Assembly (NCBI GenBank): GCA_914767715.1
Contig: OU612074.1
Span: 8,445,501-8,509,500 of the forward strand
Reading direction: 5' to 3'
DNA: 64,000 bases
Origin: Membranipora membranacea
Taxonomy: Eukaryota; Bryozoa; Gymnolaemata; Cheilostomatida; Membraniporidae
The position numbers and the translations under genes are program-made. The notes beneath the pieces were generated by a model. That model was not told the DNA's origin, did no database searches, and worked only from the letters and a program-made list of their open reading frames with translations. Below are positions 42,825 to 56,200 of the stretch, one piece after another. Position 1 is the stretch's first letter. Each line of letters opens with the position of its first letter.

Positions 42825-43917
42825 ATAAGATTAATTGTATCAGGCTATGATTCCGATTGCAACAATGTTGATGGTCAATTTTGGACAATTACATCTGTAA
42901 TCCTTGAAATAAACAGTTTATAATAGAAACTGTTAATTTCAAGGAGCTTACATATATATTATATATATTATATATGTAATGCGCGATTTGATATGATCAA
43001 GTTCCATGAAAAGTACACCATTATAGTTGAATTATTATCATTTATAGATTAATGTTTTTGTCAATTTTATAGTTTTGGTTCAGCTTGTGTACTATCATCA
43101 GTTATTTTGGTAGTCTGAATGTTCTCGATCTCAATTAGAGCTTGTAAGACTAATTTTGATACTCAATAATTAGGCATTATTGTCTGAAATTTGGTAAAAG
43201 AAAGGCAAGATTTAAAAACTGAATGTGGTCATTAGAGAGTCAAATATCCTCAATTTTTATTGCAGAAATGGATTTTTCAGGTGTTAATTGTATATAATTC
43301 ATATATCTTTTGTCACATTTTTCACGCTAACTTCGACCAATCAAGCCCCGGATTGGGCGCTGCCGGTGCATTTTGGAAGGCGGCCATCTTGAATTTTTGC
43401 TGCCACAGCTCCCCAATTGGTCCGAATGACAAAATGTAAATTGATTTATGATCAGTACATGCATTTTAAAGCTAATAGTAACTTACTTTGTTATTATCTC
43501 TGCAAATTTTTCAGTTTCAGCGCGTTACAAACAGGCGAAATCGAGCAATTTTCGTCATTATCAGCCCCGGCAGCCAACTTTGGTGACCTCTGACCTCTCG
43601 GGTATTGACAGCACTGGAAATAGTCTTAAAATAACATTCAGATGTGGTTCTATTGATATCTGAATTCTCAAGTCTCAAAAACACTTTGATTTCAAGATAT
43701 TGAAGTGTGAAATAAGAAGAATTTCAGAAAATGGCTTTGGAGTTGTGCCCACAACATTTTCCCGAACTTTAAGCGGCTGTAAAACAGCTACCGTTTGACT
43801 CAGAAACCTAGGAATCTGGATTTGTGCTAATTTGAACATGCTTGTTCCAACTAGACTACTAAAATCAAAATCCAAAATTTGTCAGCACACACATTTGATC
43901 AGCCCCCATGGAATGGC
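42825..43917 (-). repeat. Right arm of the 5.3-kb inverted-repeat element
   Basis: Complement of the left arm with an added TA-rich and hairpin segment near its inner end (42902-42990). Confidence 0.82.
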
Positions 43918-44640
43918 GCTGTTGTTCTTTTTCTTTGGTTCAATTTTGGCCCATTATCTGCAATGTCGCTGGTCAATTAGTCAGATTTTTGGTTCAAATA
44001 ACTCAGTGGTGAAATGTTTACTGGCCATGTGAGCTTAGTTTTATGTGATACGTGGTTGGATGCTAATCGCAAGGTGGTTCAACTTAGCCCAGCTAAGATT
44101 TATATCAGTATGCAAGAAGGTTTAGATGTAAATAATAATTACCAGAGAGATAGATGTCGAGTGAGTCTGTCAGTATGTCCAGATGAGAGTATGAATGGAA
44201 TGGATTGGATACCAATGGTGTATGATAAGTGTGTAACCTTGTTAGGTCAGATAAGTGAGCTAGTTAGTTGTAATGGCCAGTTGACCATCTCTATGTATGC
44301 TCGATATATGTAGTGGAATACCACCAGCCATGGGTTTTCCCGGCTAAGCCGATGGCATCCCAGAATGCCAGCAAGGGTTTTCCAACTATGTGTCAGCGAC
44401 AGCCCAGAACGCGCCAGTTCCCAGAGCTATGCCAATGTTTTGACCCCACCTTTTCCAAGTTACAACTTAAATAGTGTGCTATTGTGCTGGCTGGAGGAGA
44501 TAATGACTGGAATAAATACAGTTGAGAATAGCATGCAGTAATTATGATGATGACTCAGTAGCTATCAATGCAGAAAGCCTTAGTTGAGTGTAATAATATT
44601 TTAATTACTACAGGTTGTGTGTAAAAGTATCTCATTTTAT
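43918..44640. other. Non-coding or decayed stretch right of the inverted-repeat element
   Basis: A 99-codon frame at 44014-44313 (MFTGHVSLVLCDTWLDANRK...) could be a fragment of an old transposon gene but matches no family I recognise. The rest shows nothing. Confidence 0.35.
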
Positions 44641-46050
44641 CAGATAGTGATAGTTGTAGCTGCAGAAAGTTAAGTCAGCAAGTTTGTGGATCACTTTTCT
44701 GCAAGAAAAGCAGCGATTTTTGCTATCTGGAGCACAAAATTGAAGGTCATTGGAAGGTGATTTTAAGGTAGGCGTGTACATTTATTTGTTTGTAAACAAA
44801 ACCACATGGGCGGCATATTTAGATAATAGATGTGATGTTTGTTTTGTATGGAGTAGAGTTTGATGAAGCCTGTCCATGTATGCTAGTTATGTAATATGAA
44901 TTCAGTGTGTCCAGTCTAGTGTATCTGGTTTTTCTATTCCCCAAAATGACCTGGAGGGCACGAAGTATCGCCAGGTTGGGTACTGTCAGCCCCGTTCCAG
45001 ATAGCAAATTGAATTCAATAATTCTAAAATGGATTTATCATTAAGGTGATGACATTTGTTTACTAGATGCTACCTATAAGAAAACAAAGTATTCTCTTCC
45101 AATGTTCTTTGTGGTAGTACCTACTAAAACAGGATATCAAGTTGGCGGGACATTTCCGATTTCCGCAGAAATCACTGATTCTATCAAGGAAGCTCTCAAC
45201 ATGCTTTCAGAGTGGAACACGTGTTGGAAGCCAGCTTACTAGTTGACGGATCGACAAATGGCTATTCATGTGTTACATTTTAGGTCTACCGCTTTTGTCG
45301 TATGCCATGGAACCCATCTGGATCTTGCAAAGAAGATATGCTGGAATGTCCTGAATGTGGGGATTGGTATCACCAATGAACTAAACCTAAAAAGGTTAAG
45401 TTCATTTGGTATCACAAAGGGTGCATCTGAATTCCTCCAACTACCTACTGCCCAATAGCAGGGGCATTAGAGAACTTAACATGTAGTCCATGTACTGAGA
45501 GAGAGGTAGCTGTGTTCTAAACATTTTTTTATTGTAACTTTCTCAGCTATGGAATTTATAGTATTGTTTTTTTTGTTCGCATTCTTTTATATCCGCTTTT
45601 TATTTGGCAGACATCATCTTGGTCAGTACTTAAATAATGTTTTATTCACGTGGCACATGCACGTCTATTACCTGTTCTGTCTAGTTTAACACTTTGTTGT
45701 TAGTCTTCATATAAAATAAAGCTAAATATGCATTCACCAATCGTCGTATTCACAAGCACTATCACTGCCTTTATCACACCAGTAAGGTATTTCCCCTAAT
45801 TTATGGACAGTGGGAAATCCATAACATCATTACAATCAGTTAGAAGATTCATTAACAATCAACCAATTAAAGTTGATCTTTCTTAGACCAATCAAATCAA
45901 GGAGTACTTGAGTGAATGACCTCCAACGACCTTCAATTTTGTGCTCCCGATAGCAAAAATCAAAAGCAGCTGCATGGAAACAGTGCGAATCCAATTCATT
46001 ACTGGACACTCCTACTTTACCCTCTATTGCTTTGGCATTCAATTTCAGGA
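44640..46050 (+). pseudogene. Decayed MULE-like transposase fragments
   Basis: Plus strand 45045-45239 reads LLDATYKKTKYSLPMFF, then TKTGYQVGGTFPI and EALNMLSEWN, ending WKPAY before TAG. This is the DDE-domain start of MULE-like transposases, with the first catalytic Asp in LDATYK. After the stop and a frame change, 45293-45376 reads FCRMPWNPSG and DMLECPECGDWYH, a PHD-like zinc finger found at the C-terminus of such proteins. A block with FCYxEHKIEGxW occurs at about 44690-44770 (plus) and again at 45836-46042 (minus), so the element is rearranged as well as mutated. Clearly non-functional. Assignment is from motif memory and should be checked by profile search. Confidence 0.55.
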
Positions 46051-46059
46051 ATATTGCTA

Positions 46060-47175
46060 GAGTAACCTACTCTCAAAGAAACAGTTTTAATATCTCAGAT
46101 TGAACCAATCAGAATGCAGCATAGAACCTCTTGTTCATAGAGAGGAAGAAACCAGGTCGCCCATCTCCATAGTGATCATCGGTCAATATTTTGCTCATAA
46201 CTTTTTTTCTTATATATTATTATATGAACTTTTTTATTTTCCTATTCAATGCCCCTTTCGGGTTCTTCCCATCTTTTAAATGCAAAATTAAACATCTTAT
46301 TCTGTGCATAAAATACCCTGTTTGTGAGAGTGACAAAGCTATTAAAGACAGGCTACACGTAATAATACATTCAACACTTAATTCCTACATGGTGTGACTT
46401 TGAGCATACCTGTAGTATTCTATTTATTTTTATTTGATATATATATATATATCATAAAAACAATCCATATTTTCACCGTACTGCTAACCATCTACCCAGT
46501 ACTCCTAGCCATCAATCAAATAACTTGTATTCAGCTTGATTTGGCCAGGCAAGGAGTATCCCTCTGGGTCATCGAACTGTGGCTCTATCCATTTGTTGAG
46601 AGACACACATCAGCCATAACTGGCAGGTGCCCCTACAAATTCTCAACTATACTTTATTTTAAAATGCTTATGAATGAATGACACAGTGATTTCTCAATTA
46701 TAAAACATACCAGTTATAAAGCAGAGGGAGGTCTTTCAAAGATACTGGAATGAGTTGATGTTTCTTATTGCAAATTATTGTTACAGATCCCCGCTCAAAA
46801 TTAGGCCTACCACTCATAGGCTATGGCCTTTCAATTAGACATATCCTTAGAATTATACATTTCCATCAATGAGTGAGTAATTTAGTAGAAGCAGGCCCCT
46901 ATCAGGTCCCATTGCTCATCAATTGAATGATAAGATAGTGATTTAAGCTGTTTCAATCGAAAGAACCCCTGACAAACTTTTTAATGTCCGGAAACCCGAA
47001 TCAAATGTCATAGAGAAGAGAATCAATATGCAATTTAGTGTGCAATCTTAGTTTGCCGACTGGAGCTGAGCAGTTATTTGCTAAAAGATTGCTGCTCGGA
47101 AATTCGCTTGACTTATTGTATCCATTGTTATGCCTCATCGTAGATGCTGACAACTCATTGATCACAATATAGGAT
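46060..47175. other. Upstream region of NWD copy B
   Basis: About 1.1 kb with no convincing exon, repeat family or core promoter motif. A (TA)n run lies at 46437-46454. Any promoter or 5' UTR exon of copy B would lie here or between here and 47681. Confidence 0.35.
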
Positions 47176-47266
47176 ATGGAGTATGAAGAGGCCGAGGCCT
47201 TTGGCCAAGATGAATCTGGATTTGATCATCCACCTAGCAAGACTGGACGTGGGAAAAAGAAAGGAG
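47176..47266 (+). other. Putative first coding exon of NWD copy B
   Basis: ATG followed by MEYEEAEAFGQDESGFDHPP and a basic GRGKKKG stretch, ending in phase 1 at AAAGGAG|gtggaa, which fits the phase-1 acceptor at 47681. An in-frame TAG two codons before the ATG supports either a start here or an acceptor there (aatatag|GAT). The donor is weak, so the exon is tentative. Confidence 0.45.
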
Positions 47267-50200
47267 GTGGAAAGACTCGGATATTCGATAAAATATTCAG
47301 ACGGTTTCCTTTTTGACCTTCAAAATGCATTTTATTATTACAGTGATCATCATATGCATAGGCACAATTATCTGTCTCCCTCATTCGTCATACATCCTAA
47401 TAATGGTTAATTGACATATAATCAATTTTAAGACATGAACTAAAGCCTCAGCCATCAGCGACACATTAGGGTCTAATCTAACAACACTTAACTTCTCAGT
47501 GGACAAGAGTGGCTGTGGCTTATATTTCTCAGTTAAATGATGTCTGTTTCAAGAACTTGGGGAGGGCTTTAATTTTAGTTCCCTTGCTATTACACAGCTT
47601 TAAACCTATTAAAAGTTTTCCAACGCTTTTAACTCGTATTTAACTTATGGCTGTAACCCAATTTGTTGTTATTATTTCAGAGGATTCAATCGAGATTCCC
47701 TCAAAGATTTTTGTTAATATACCCCTTGCTGAGGGTGATGAGGAGTGGGTGCCCACCCCGGAGGAGCTCCCTCTGTATGTCCTCATGGGTAGACTCAATC
47801 ACATCCCTCCTCCACTCAATAAAGTCGTCAAAATCTTTCTCAGTTCTACCTTCACAGGTTAGTTTGTATTATAAACATTGACATGAATTCATGGATAAGT
47901 GGTAAAATACACAGTATGGCAATCTGTGGAGAAATTTCATCAGTATATTACTTGCTAAATCTGAAAATCAGGCAAGAGAAATTGTGTCTGTTTAACAATC
48001 ATACATAGATTGTCATACGCTTGTTCAAGGTCAGATATGTTTCTTTTGAAGCCCATCAATTACAATCATTTTTCTTCAACCAAGAGTTCCCAGCAAATAA
48101 GATATCTATTTGGAATCAAAAATCCTTCTTAGTTCTCTCTATGGACTAGCCTTGTTTGGGATTTCAGACAGTTACTCGAATAGCTGAATGATCTCCTGTC
48201 GTAGAATCGCCACTTGTTGAGGGTAATTTGCGACTTTATATCTGATTTTTATCATCACAGTTTAGTCATTTGTTATTACGACACCATAAGGGTTTATTGA
48301 ATTCGCAAATTTAGTTTTGCGTAGTTAATTTTTTGAGCCAGGTCTCTAAAATCAAATTTATTTTTGGGTTTTGTGGAAAGTAGGTACTGATCTCCCGTTG
48401 TTCTCACCAGTCCCTATCAGGACTTTATCCTATAAAACAGATGAGATTGTACAGATAATCAACGTAGACGACCTAGATTGACATAAAAAGAATTCACAGC
48501 AAACCACATTAGTGAAACATCACAGAAAGTCTATTCCTGGTTAACAATTACAGAAATTAGCGAATTTTGCTAAATAGCAAATTTGTAAAAACCAAAATGC
48601 CAGTAGAAATTTGTCAGGATTTGAACAGCAAGTTACTGTATTTGAATATATTGTAGACATGTATGCGGAGCGTAACTATTTATATATGAATGTCTATCCC
48701 AGACTACAGAACTACTTTAGGCTCAATCATAATCTGGAGTTCCAGGTAAGTACCGTCCCGGCTGTCGCTCTTCACTGTCTTATTACCTAGGGAGTTTAAG
48801 CATGCTAGGCAAAACCAGCAAACTGCCTACCAAATATAAGTGTCAGTTACCAAAGCTTACTTTCAGACAAAATTTCAAATTGAATATAAATCAACTTATT
48901 TTACACCGGAAATATATATAATATATATCTGTTGCTTTGGTTTGGATCAGGTTATTATCATTACCGCTGTCAGACAGCTATATACCTTACCTCTGTAGAT
49001 CTCTAATAAAACTTTCCTATTGAAACAAAATCACTAATGCCTTTCAGCTGGTGTTTACGCAAGGCATGCCAGTAAAGACTGTTAGTTTGCACAATGTCTA
49101 GCCTCAGTGCTCAACCTCTTGATTGAATTGGTTTACATTGTATGAAGATAAGGAACGCAGACTACACCACTTGGGTGGCCTGTTTTCATGCCTTGATTCT
49201 ATATATGTTATTTTCCCATATGTGTTGTTTGTTGACAGGTGGCAGATATGAGATGGGGAGTTAGAGATGAAGCTAGTATGGATCACTCAGGACCTCAGAC
49301 ATGTATGGATGAACTCAGATCATGTCAGGAGTTGTCCCTGGGTCCTAACTTTGTCGTATGTATTACGCTCCCATCGATTTACAAATAAATACATTTTCAT
49401 TTACAATGACATCCACAGAAACGGATCCTCAGAAACTTTTCCATAATTGAATTATAAAAACCAGCGCTTCACCATGATTTAGGAAATAGATATAATTATT
49501 ATGGAGCTGTTGACCAGGAGGGGTGCTATAAGCTACTCCCCAAGCAATTTCAGGCATATGATTTGCAAATTGAAATCCCAGAACTGCAATATATCATTAG
49601 CGCTCCCTTTGCAGTGCTTGCTCGGTCAGCGTTATGGTAGCCGAGCTCTGATGGCAGAGATAGATAAGCAGGAGTTTGATTTGCTGATTGAGTCCTTGAC
49701 CTCTGTGACATCACACAAGGAGATTGAGGACATTGCTGCTGCTGCCGCTCTACTCAGAGATTGGTATAGAGCTGATGAGAATGGTGTACCACCAGTCATG
49801 GTACTCATGGTATGTATTCAGGATTAAAAATCAAATTTATTTCATTTTATTTAAAATTTTTATTTTGTGATTGAAGCTGTACATTTTTGTTTGTGGATAA
49901 CTAATGAATCATTAAGGAAATCTCTAAATTGGTGTCAATGCACATATAAGAAATTGCCATGATTGCTAGTCACTGACATAGACAGACTCACTCTTTTCTC
50001 CTTAAATTGCTGACGATGTTTACAAAAACCTGCTGTTTATAAAACAAAAAGAAGTTGGTTGTCTTAATTGGTGTCTCCTTTTAGTTGGTGATATGTATCT
50101 AATGTATTGTTTGTTAGCCTCTAAATGAAAGACACCCACAGATTACACCCTCAGACTTTGACTCGATAGCCGGAGAGCTACATAAGGGTCTGAGAATCGG

Positions 50201-53200
50201 AGCCACACAAGCGCTGAAAGATGGCAAGATCAAAGAGACAGAAGCACAAAAGTACTTCTGGTCAGGTAAGAAACAACAAAATTATTTTATTGCAGCCACC
50301 TTTGTTTGTGTAGTGTATCAACACATTACAGAAATGTAGAAACTATAACCGTAGGGACAACCCTATCCTTAACTGTGACTGTAATATTTATAATAAGGCT
50401 CAAATTATGTCTGACTCAAGTCACCGCTTGATGACTCGTGACCTTTAAGTTGAACTGTGACCCAATACTTCCAACTTGACCAAAACCTTATACCGAATGA
50501 CATCAATTGGGGGGGGGGGGGAGAAAGTTGATGGAAGAGTGTGAAGCAATTGTAATAAAGTTTTATAAGAGCCTCACCTCAATGTTGACTATAAGTGTTG
50601 ATAAACTTTGAAACAAGTCTAAATTCACCTGAGGAGCTAGAAACTGTAAATTGTTTCATTATTGCAAGGAGTTTTCTTTAACTCCTTGATTATTGTAAGC
50701 AGTTCATAGTGAAAGCATCAATCAAACATCAAATTTGAGGTTAACACACTATCGATTTGGCACATAGAAAGAAGTTGCCCGCTCTCAATTCAAATGGATT
50801 GCTTACGGATCATATGATTGTTGATGAAACTTCAAAAAGACCCGCTCAGATACGCCCCTTCAATGCAACACCATTAACCAAAGTGGAAGAAGGATCACGA
50901 ACCGATGCAAAACAAATTTGAGCCACTGCTATTTTCATGGTTCGACAACTCTCGAAATTGATGTGAACTCGGTGCATGGAAACTTAGGGATTGAAATACA
51001 TAAGCCTGACTCGAGATGTTATTTTACTTGTTCTGCTGTGCAGTGACTGAAGAGGAGGTATATAGAGGTGTGCTTTCACAGCCTGATGCTAAGGATCACT
51101 GTCTGTGCTTTGAGAGAACTCTAGTGGATATCGACCTGAAACATCCTAATGTTAGCAGATTTGTGGAACTAGAGAAACCAGGTAAGTCATTTAATGATAA
51201 TAATAATCCAGACTATTCCAAAGGTGTAAATATAAGCGAGAGTTATTTTTATCTAGTTTAGAGGAAGTAAATGTTATCTAGCATTGATTTAAGCTATTTT
51301 TGCTCAAAATACAATAGTTTGGCTGGTCTGGCCAAAGTTAGAATTGAAGAGTGTTCATGATAACTTCCAGCTGCTTGGCTAGTTTGCGCCCTACTAGAAA
51401 ATGGTTTAATTTTTATGTCAAGTTTATATTATATAAGTAGAATAAAGAAAGAAGAATTTTAGGGTTATTGAATAGATTAACCCTCATGAATTTCTACTAT
51501 TTTCCAAAAGCTTACTGTTTTAAAAAGTGACAATGCTATGCATTAAAGCAACATCCTATCAAATCTGAGCTTATGTTCAACGTTCGGCTTTTTCAATAAG
51601 GTGTTATAAACAAGGACACCACAGCCCGATTGGAGACTCTTATCACTAAGACTAAGGACCAGCTGGGAGAGGAGAACTGTGCTAAGTTTGATGGCATCAA
51701 GTGGAACAAGAAGGGAGGTACTAATGAGGAGAGTTTAGCTGAGTATCTCGTCGAGTTTGGCAAAATGTTTGAGGAGAAAGTCATCATGCTCGTTGAGCGG
51801 GTAAGGAAATAAAGCTTTTATAGAGTTTATTTGGTTGCTTGCTGGTTCTATGATGATGCAGGTATCAACCAAAGCTCAAACTTACAATTTTGGAGAGCGA
51901 AGCCCAATGCCTAATCACAGCAAAGACTTGTTTTGAAATTTCTTGATAGTACACAATATGCCTGCAGTCCGTTCAATGAGCATCAACTAGTTAAAACACA
52001 TGAAGATGTAGTTCAAAGAAATAAATTCATATTTACCTTCTAGAACATTTTAACATCACTCACGAAAACGTTTTGTTGCGCTAGTAAAATGCAACCAGAA
52101 TATTCAACTTTTGCCTAACTTTTTTTGTTGCAGGGCTGTACTTTCATTTTAATTTCTTTATGTTTATAGGCGGCGTCTAAAGTGAACCCTTTACAGGAGC
52201 ATCAGTATGCCAATCTCCTAACAGAGATAGCCGAACATGATTATCAGGCTAAAGCAAAGATAAAAACCTTCCAGGGTAGACAAGATATCATGGATAGTAT
52301 CAAGAAGTACATCATGTCAAGGTACAGTAACGTTTACATTGAGCCATTCACTAAGTTTCAATGCATGGGTGTAGTACATCAATTGGAGTTGCCCCCTCTC
52401 AATTCAGATGAAATGCTTACGGTTCCTATGATGATGGAACATTGAAAAGATCTAACGCGGGTCTCCCTCATCTCAGTTCTTGATGTCTACAATTACTTCC
52501 GAACCCTAAGCCTCCAAAACTTACTATATAAAGCATAACACCTTCATAATTGATAATATACAGGAGCTTTTCACAAGCTGATAAATTTCAAACACAAAGC
52601 AAAATCTCTGCATTAGTCAGTGGTGACATTATTAGCTGTACATTGACCATCTTAGACATTTTCAGTGAAGATTCTGATGTGATATAATTTGCTGCATGGT
52701 TGTTTTTCTATTTTCACTATTCTTTTTTGCACTATCCCATATATAGATCTAACGAACCCTATATCATGTACGGAGAGTCGGGTTATGGTAAGACCAGTCT
52801 TCTAGCTGTAGCAAGTATGCGAGTATTCGACTGGATCGGTCAGGACGCTAGTGTGATTGTGGTCAGACGATTCCTCGGGACAACTCCCAACTCTACCAAT
52901 GTCGGCTCTCTGCTGAAAAGTGTCACTGACCAGATAGTTCTGGCCTGCAAGTAAGAATGAGACGTTTTTCGATAGAGTGAACATGAGTCACTCAGATTTC
53001 AAGTCACAAGTAGCTGTCTGCCTTAGGACTCCCACACCCGTGGCTCAAGTCAAACTCAAGTCAAACTCAAGTCAAACTCAAGTCAAACTCAAGTTTAACA
53101 GATCTACTTTTCAAGTGCTTATGAATACTTATATTGAAAATTACGTATGCAATATAGTCCAAAGATAATAATTATGATCAGTTTTATATATTCATATTGT

Positions 53201-56200
53201 CCCGACAGTAATAGTTCCCTACATCACCTCAATATTCATTAATCATTGAGATAGTTTTCCACAAAATTTATGCATATCGGATTCTAAGGTCTAAGCTTTA
53301 TTAAAACCTTTCATTATTGAATAAATCATGCAATAATTAAGTTTAAAAAGGTCAACATTGAGGTTCTAACATACAAACTCCAGATCTGTAACCTGAAGTT
53401 ACACTGATTATTCACTAGATCAATTTTGATCCTGTTTGCTTGAATTCGTGTTGACCCCCTCCACTGAAAAGCCGCAAGCAAGAAGGGTATATTTGCCTCT
53501 GGCTTGTAAATGGAGGGCAGTATAAGATATGCTGGAATATTCGTTGGATTTATTTATTTACAGCTACAAACCTCAACATACAGAGGATGCCATGATGAAG
53601 CTCAAGCTTACTCTGGAATCTCTGCCCGAAAACTACAGACTCGTCATATTCCTCGATTCACTCGATCAGCTCTCGTCATACGGCAAGGTCTGTCTCTATA
53701 AAATATATATGATTAATGAATATTATAAATAATAGAGTATTAAATGATTGTTCAATAGATATAAATTTTTAATATTTATTGTAATATGTCTCAGATCTTT
53801 AAACATCTGACTACATTTTATTGTGGAAAATTTTAAAATCGAGATGTAGTCTGCAGACAGATTGATTCTAGTGGTACAATGCTAATGGGAGATTCTTAAA
53901 ATTTAAAGATCATAATATAGTTTACCTACTAATAAAAAATTGACAGTTATAACAGTTCAAATTGGCCTGTTCCTCCCAAAGATTTTTAGTTAAATGTGCC
54001 TATACCGATAGGAATTTTTCATATACAACAGGTACCTCCATTCAAATCATTCTGCGCATGCTCAGCTCTGGGCATGAGCTGATCTCTGCAAAATTGAGTC
54101 TCGGAATTCCGTAGCCATCTGATTGGCTACCTGCTCTGGTGACATACTCCCCAATGCGTGCGGATTTGTTAATAATAGTTATCCTCTCTTGTCATTATTA
54201 GTTGATTTTGATTGACAGTTTATGCAGGGGATGTCCCATTTCCCCTTTCCAAAGTTACAATCAGAACCCAAACTAAACTCATTGTTCTTGCACATGCACA
54301 AATTCAAGTCACGCATGATGCATACTTAGCCTTACGACACCTGCTTTGTGGTAATGATAGCCTAGTTTATCAGTGATCTACATACCCAGTCAGATCACGA
54401 GAGTCAGTATGCATTCAAATCTCATTCATACTGAATTTTTACCTGCAGGCACACACGTTGCTATGGCTACCCGCTCAGTTTCCTGATAATGTCAAGGTCA
54501 TTGTGTCAACACTACCAAAAGATCACGGTCTTCTCAATCTTCTGATGGACAGGCCTTACTCTGACAAACAGTTTGTTGAGGTACAAAAAAATTATTATTT
54601 GTTTTTATTTATCCATTGTACTCACTGATCAAGCAGATAGATACAAGGCAATGTGTATATAACACCATAAGGTACATCAATTTTACAACAGAGGAAAAAT
54701 AACCTATTGCAGTCAAATTCATGGCAACACAATATTTCCTGGTCAGTAATGATATGGAAATAAACAATAGATATACATAACTCGATTAGCATAGATTTCT
54801 CTGCGTGGCAGCAGTAGTTCAAGTTTCTTTTCACTTCACTTCTCAAAAACTTTTTGAGGCTTAATTTTTGTTGTTCTGTGATGACAGGTGAACATATTGG
54901 AGACGAATCTTTCTATGAAGCTTGTGGAGGATTGGCTGATGGCTACAAACAGACGACTGACCGATAATCAGCTAGAAGTGGTGAAAAACAGGTAAGATGA
55001 TGACGAATGTGGGGGTAATCACAGTGTTTCGATGCGTTGAATTGGGCATGTATGAATTGTCCGCTCCCGATTCGAATGAATGTTTACGATTTCCTTGATG
55101 ATGAAACTTCAAAAACATCTGCTGCGGTGGAGATTTGAACCTGGGCATCCCGCCTCTCAGTCTTTGATGTTATCCGTTTATCCATTCTTTATAATATAAA
55201 GCATGGATGAATGGATAACATATTATCTATATATATATACGTATATATATATTATTTTTTTAGTATCCTGTCAGTAATGTGAATTGCGTCATGAATATTA
55301 AGAAATTTGAAGGTATCTAAGTGCAAAGGTATTACGATGCGATTGTGAGATAGTATTTCTCACAGCTCTTTTCAGGATAAGCCATGAGGCTCAATGTGAA
55401 GGGGTGACTGTTCTGCTTGGTTTTATGATTCTTATTGGGTCGAACATACAACATCATACTGGCCTCTAGCAAAGGCAAACCAGCTAAAAGACTGACCTAA
55501 TGACTGAAGCCCCAACTCCAACTCCAACTATGGTGGCCATGCGAATGGGCGAGACTTAGGGTGCCTGGTCACTCACTTATAGTTAAGGGCTCAAACTGTG
55601 CCGGGATAGCTGGTGGTAACATTTCATTATCAACCACTTTTCGCTTAAACTAACTCACTCACTGTTTTTTATAGGTTATAGATAAAATCCTTATCGAATA
55701 TATTTTACCAATAATACCATTTTATTTGATGACAGGTTTGAGGAAGATGCTAACACAAGCCCTCTATACATTAAACTCATCTACGATGTGGTGGTAAAAC
55801 TGCGATCCTATGTGGACCAGGAAGAGTTGAGAGAGAAGCTCACCACAATAAACTCTCCTGTCAAGTGTATCAGATATATCTACAATGAGCTAATGAGGAA
55901 AAATGGTAAGCATAGACATTGATAAATAGACATAAATAGCTTCTCAGTTCACATGTAAATTGCTGCCACACTGATCACAGTAACGCATGTATATCTGTGA
56001 TTGATAGATAGTGAATTATTTACCTTAGATTGAGTACAATCAGAAGAAATTTTGTGTGACGACCCGAGTTAATTTTCATCATTTAAGGGCGAGCACATGT
56101 TAGGTACTCATACTAAATTGATTCTAACAATCAAGAGACACACATGCTAATAGTGTCTTGATGTCACTGTGGCCTTGTTATAACATAAAAAATGGCCTCA

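Larger units (their letters stand above)
38632..43917. mobile_element. 5.3-kb element with inverted arms of about 1.06-1.09 kb
   Basis: The segment 38632-39690 reappears reverse-complemented at 42825-43917. Outer ends are GCCATTCCATGGGG and its complement, both followed by CTGATCAAATGTGTGTG. The interior is about 3.1 kb, holds a 141-bp tandem array, and shows no transposase. It resembles a foldback-like or non-autonomous Mutator-like transposon, or a decayed larger element; no flanking duplication was found. Arms differ by scattered substitutions and small indels. Confidence 0.8.
52747..54580 (+). other. NWD copy B: NACHT ATPase core
   Basis: Walker A GESGYGKTS with lysine at residue about 451 (exon 52747-52950) and Walker B LVIFLDSLDQL at about 530-540 (exon 53564-53687). 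Exon 54449-54580 follows with FPDNVKVIVSTLPKDHG. Compared with copy A, this copy has KLKLTLESLPENYR rather than KLMFTLISLPRNYR before Walker B. Confidence 0.85.

Noticed and set aside
42902-42944. 18-bp-arm hairpin in the right arm as another micro-insertion
   Set aside because: Comparison with the left arm shows the change involves a larger TA-rich rearrangement and no clear flanking duplication.
44014-44313. 99-codon frame as a real small gene
   Set aside because: No start context, splice partners or recognisable domain, and it adjoins decayed transposon sequence.
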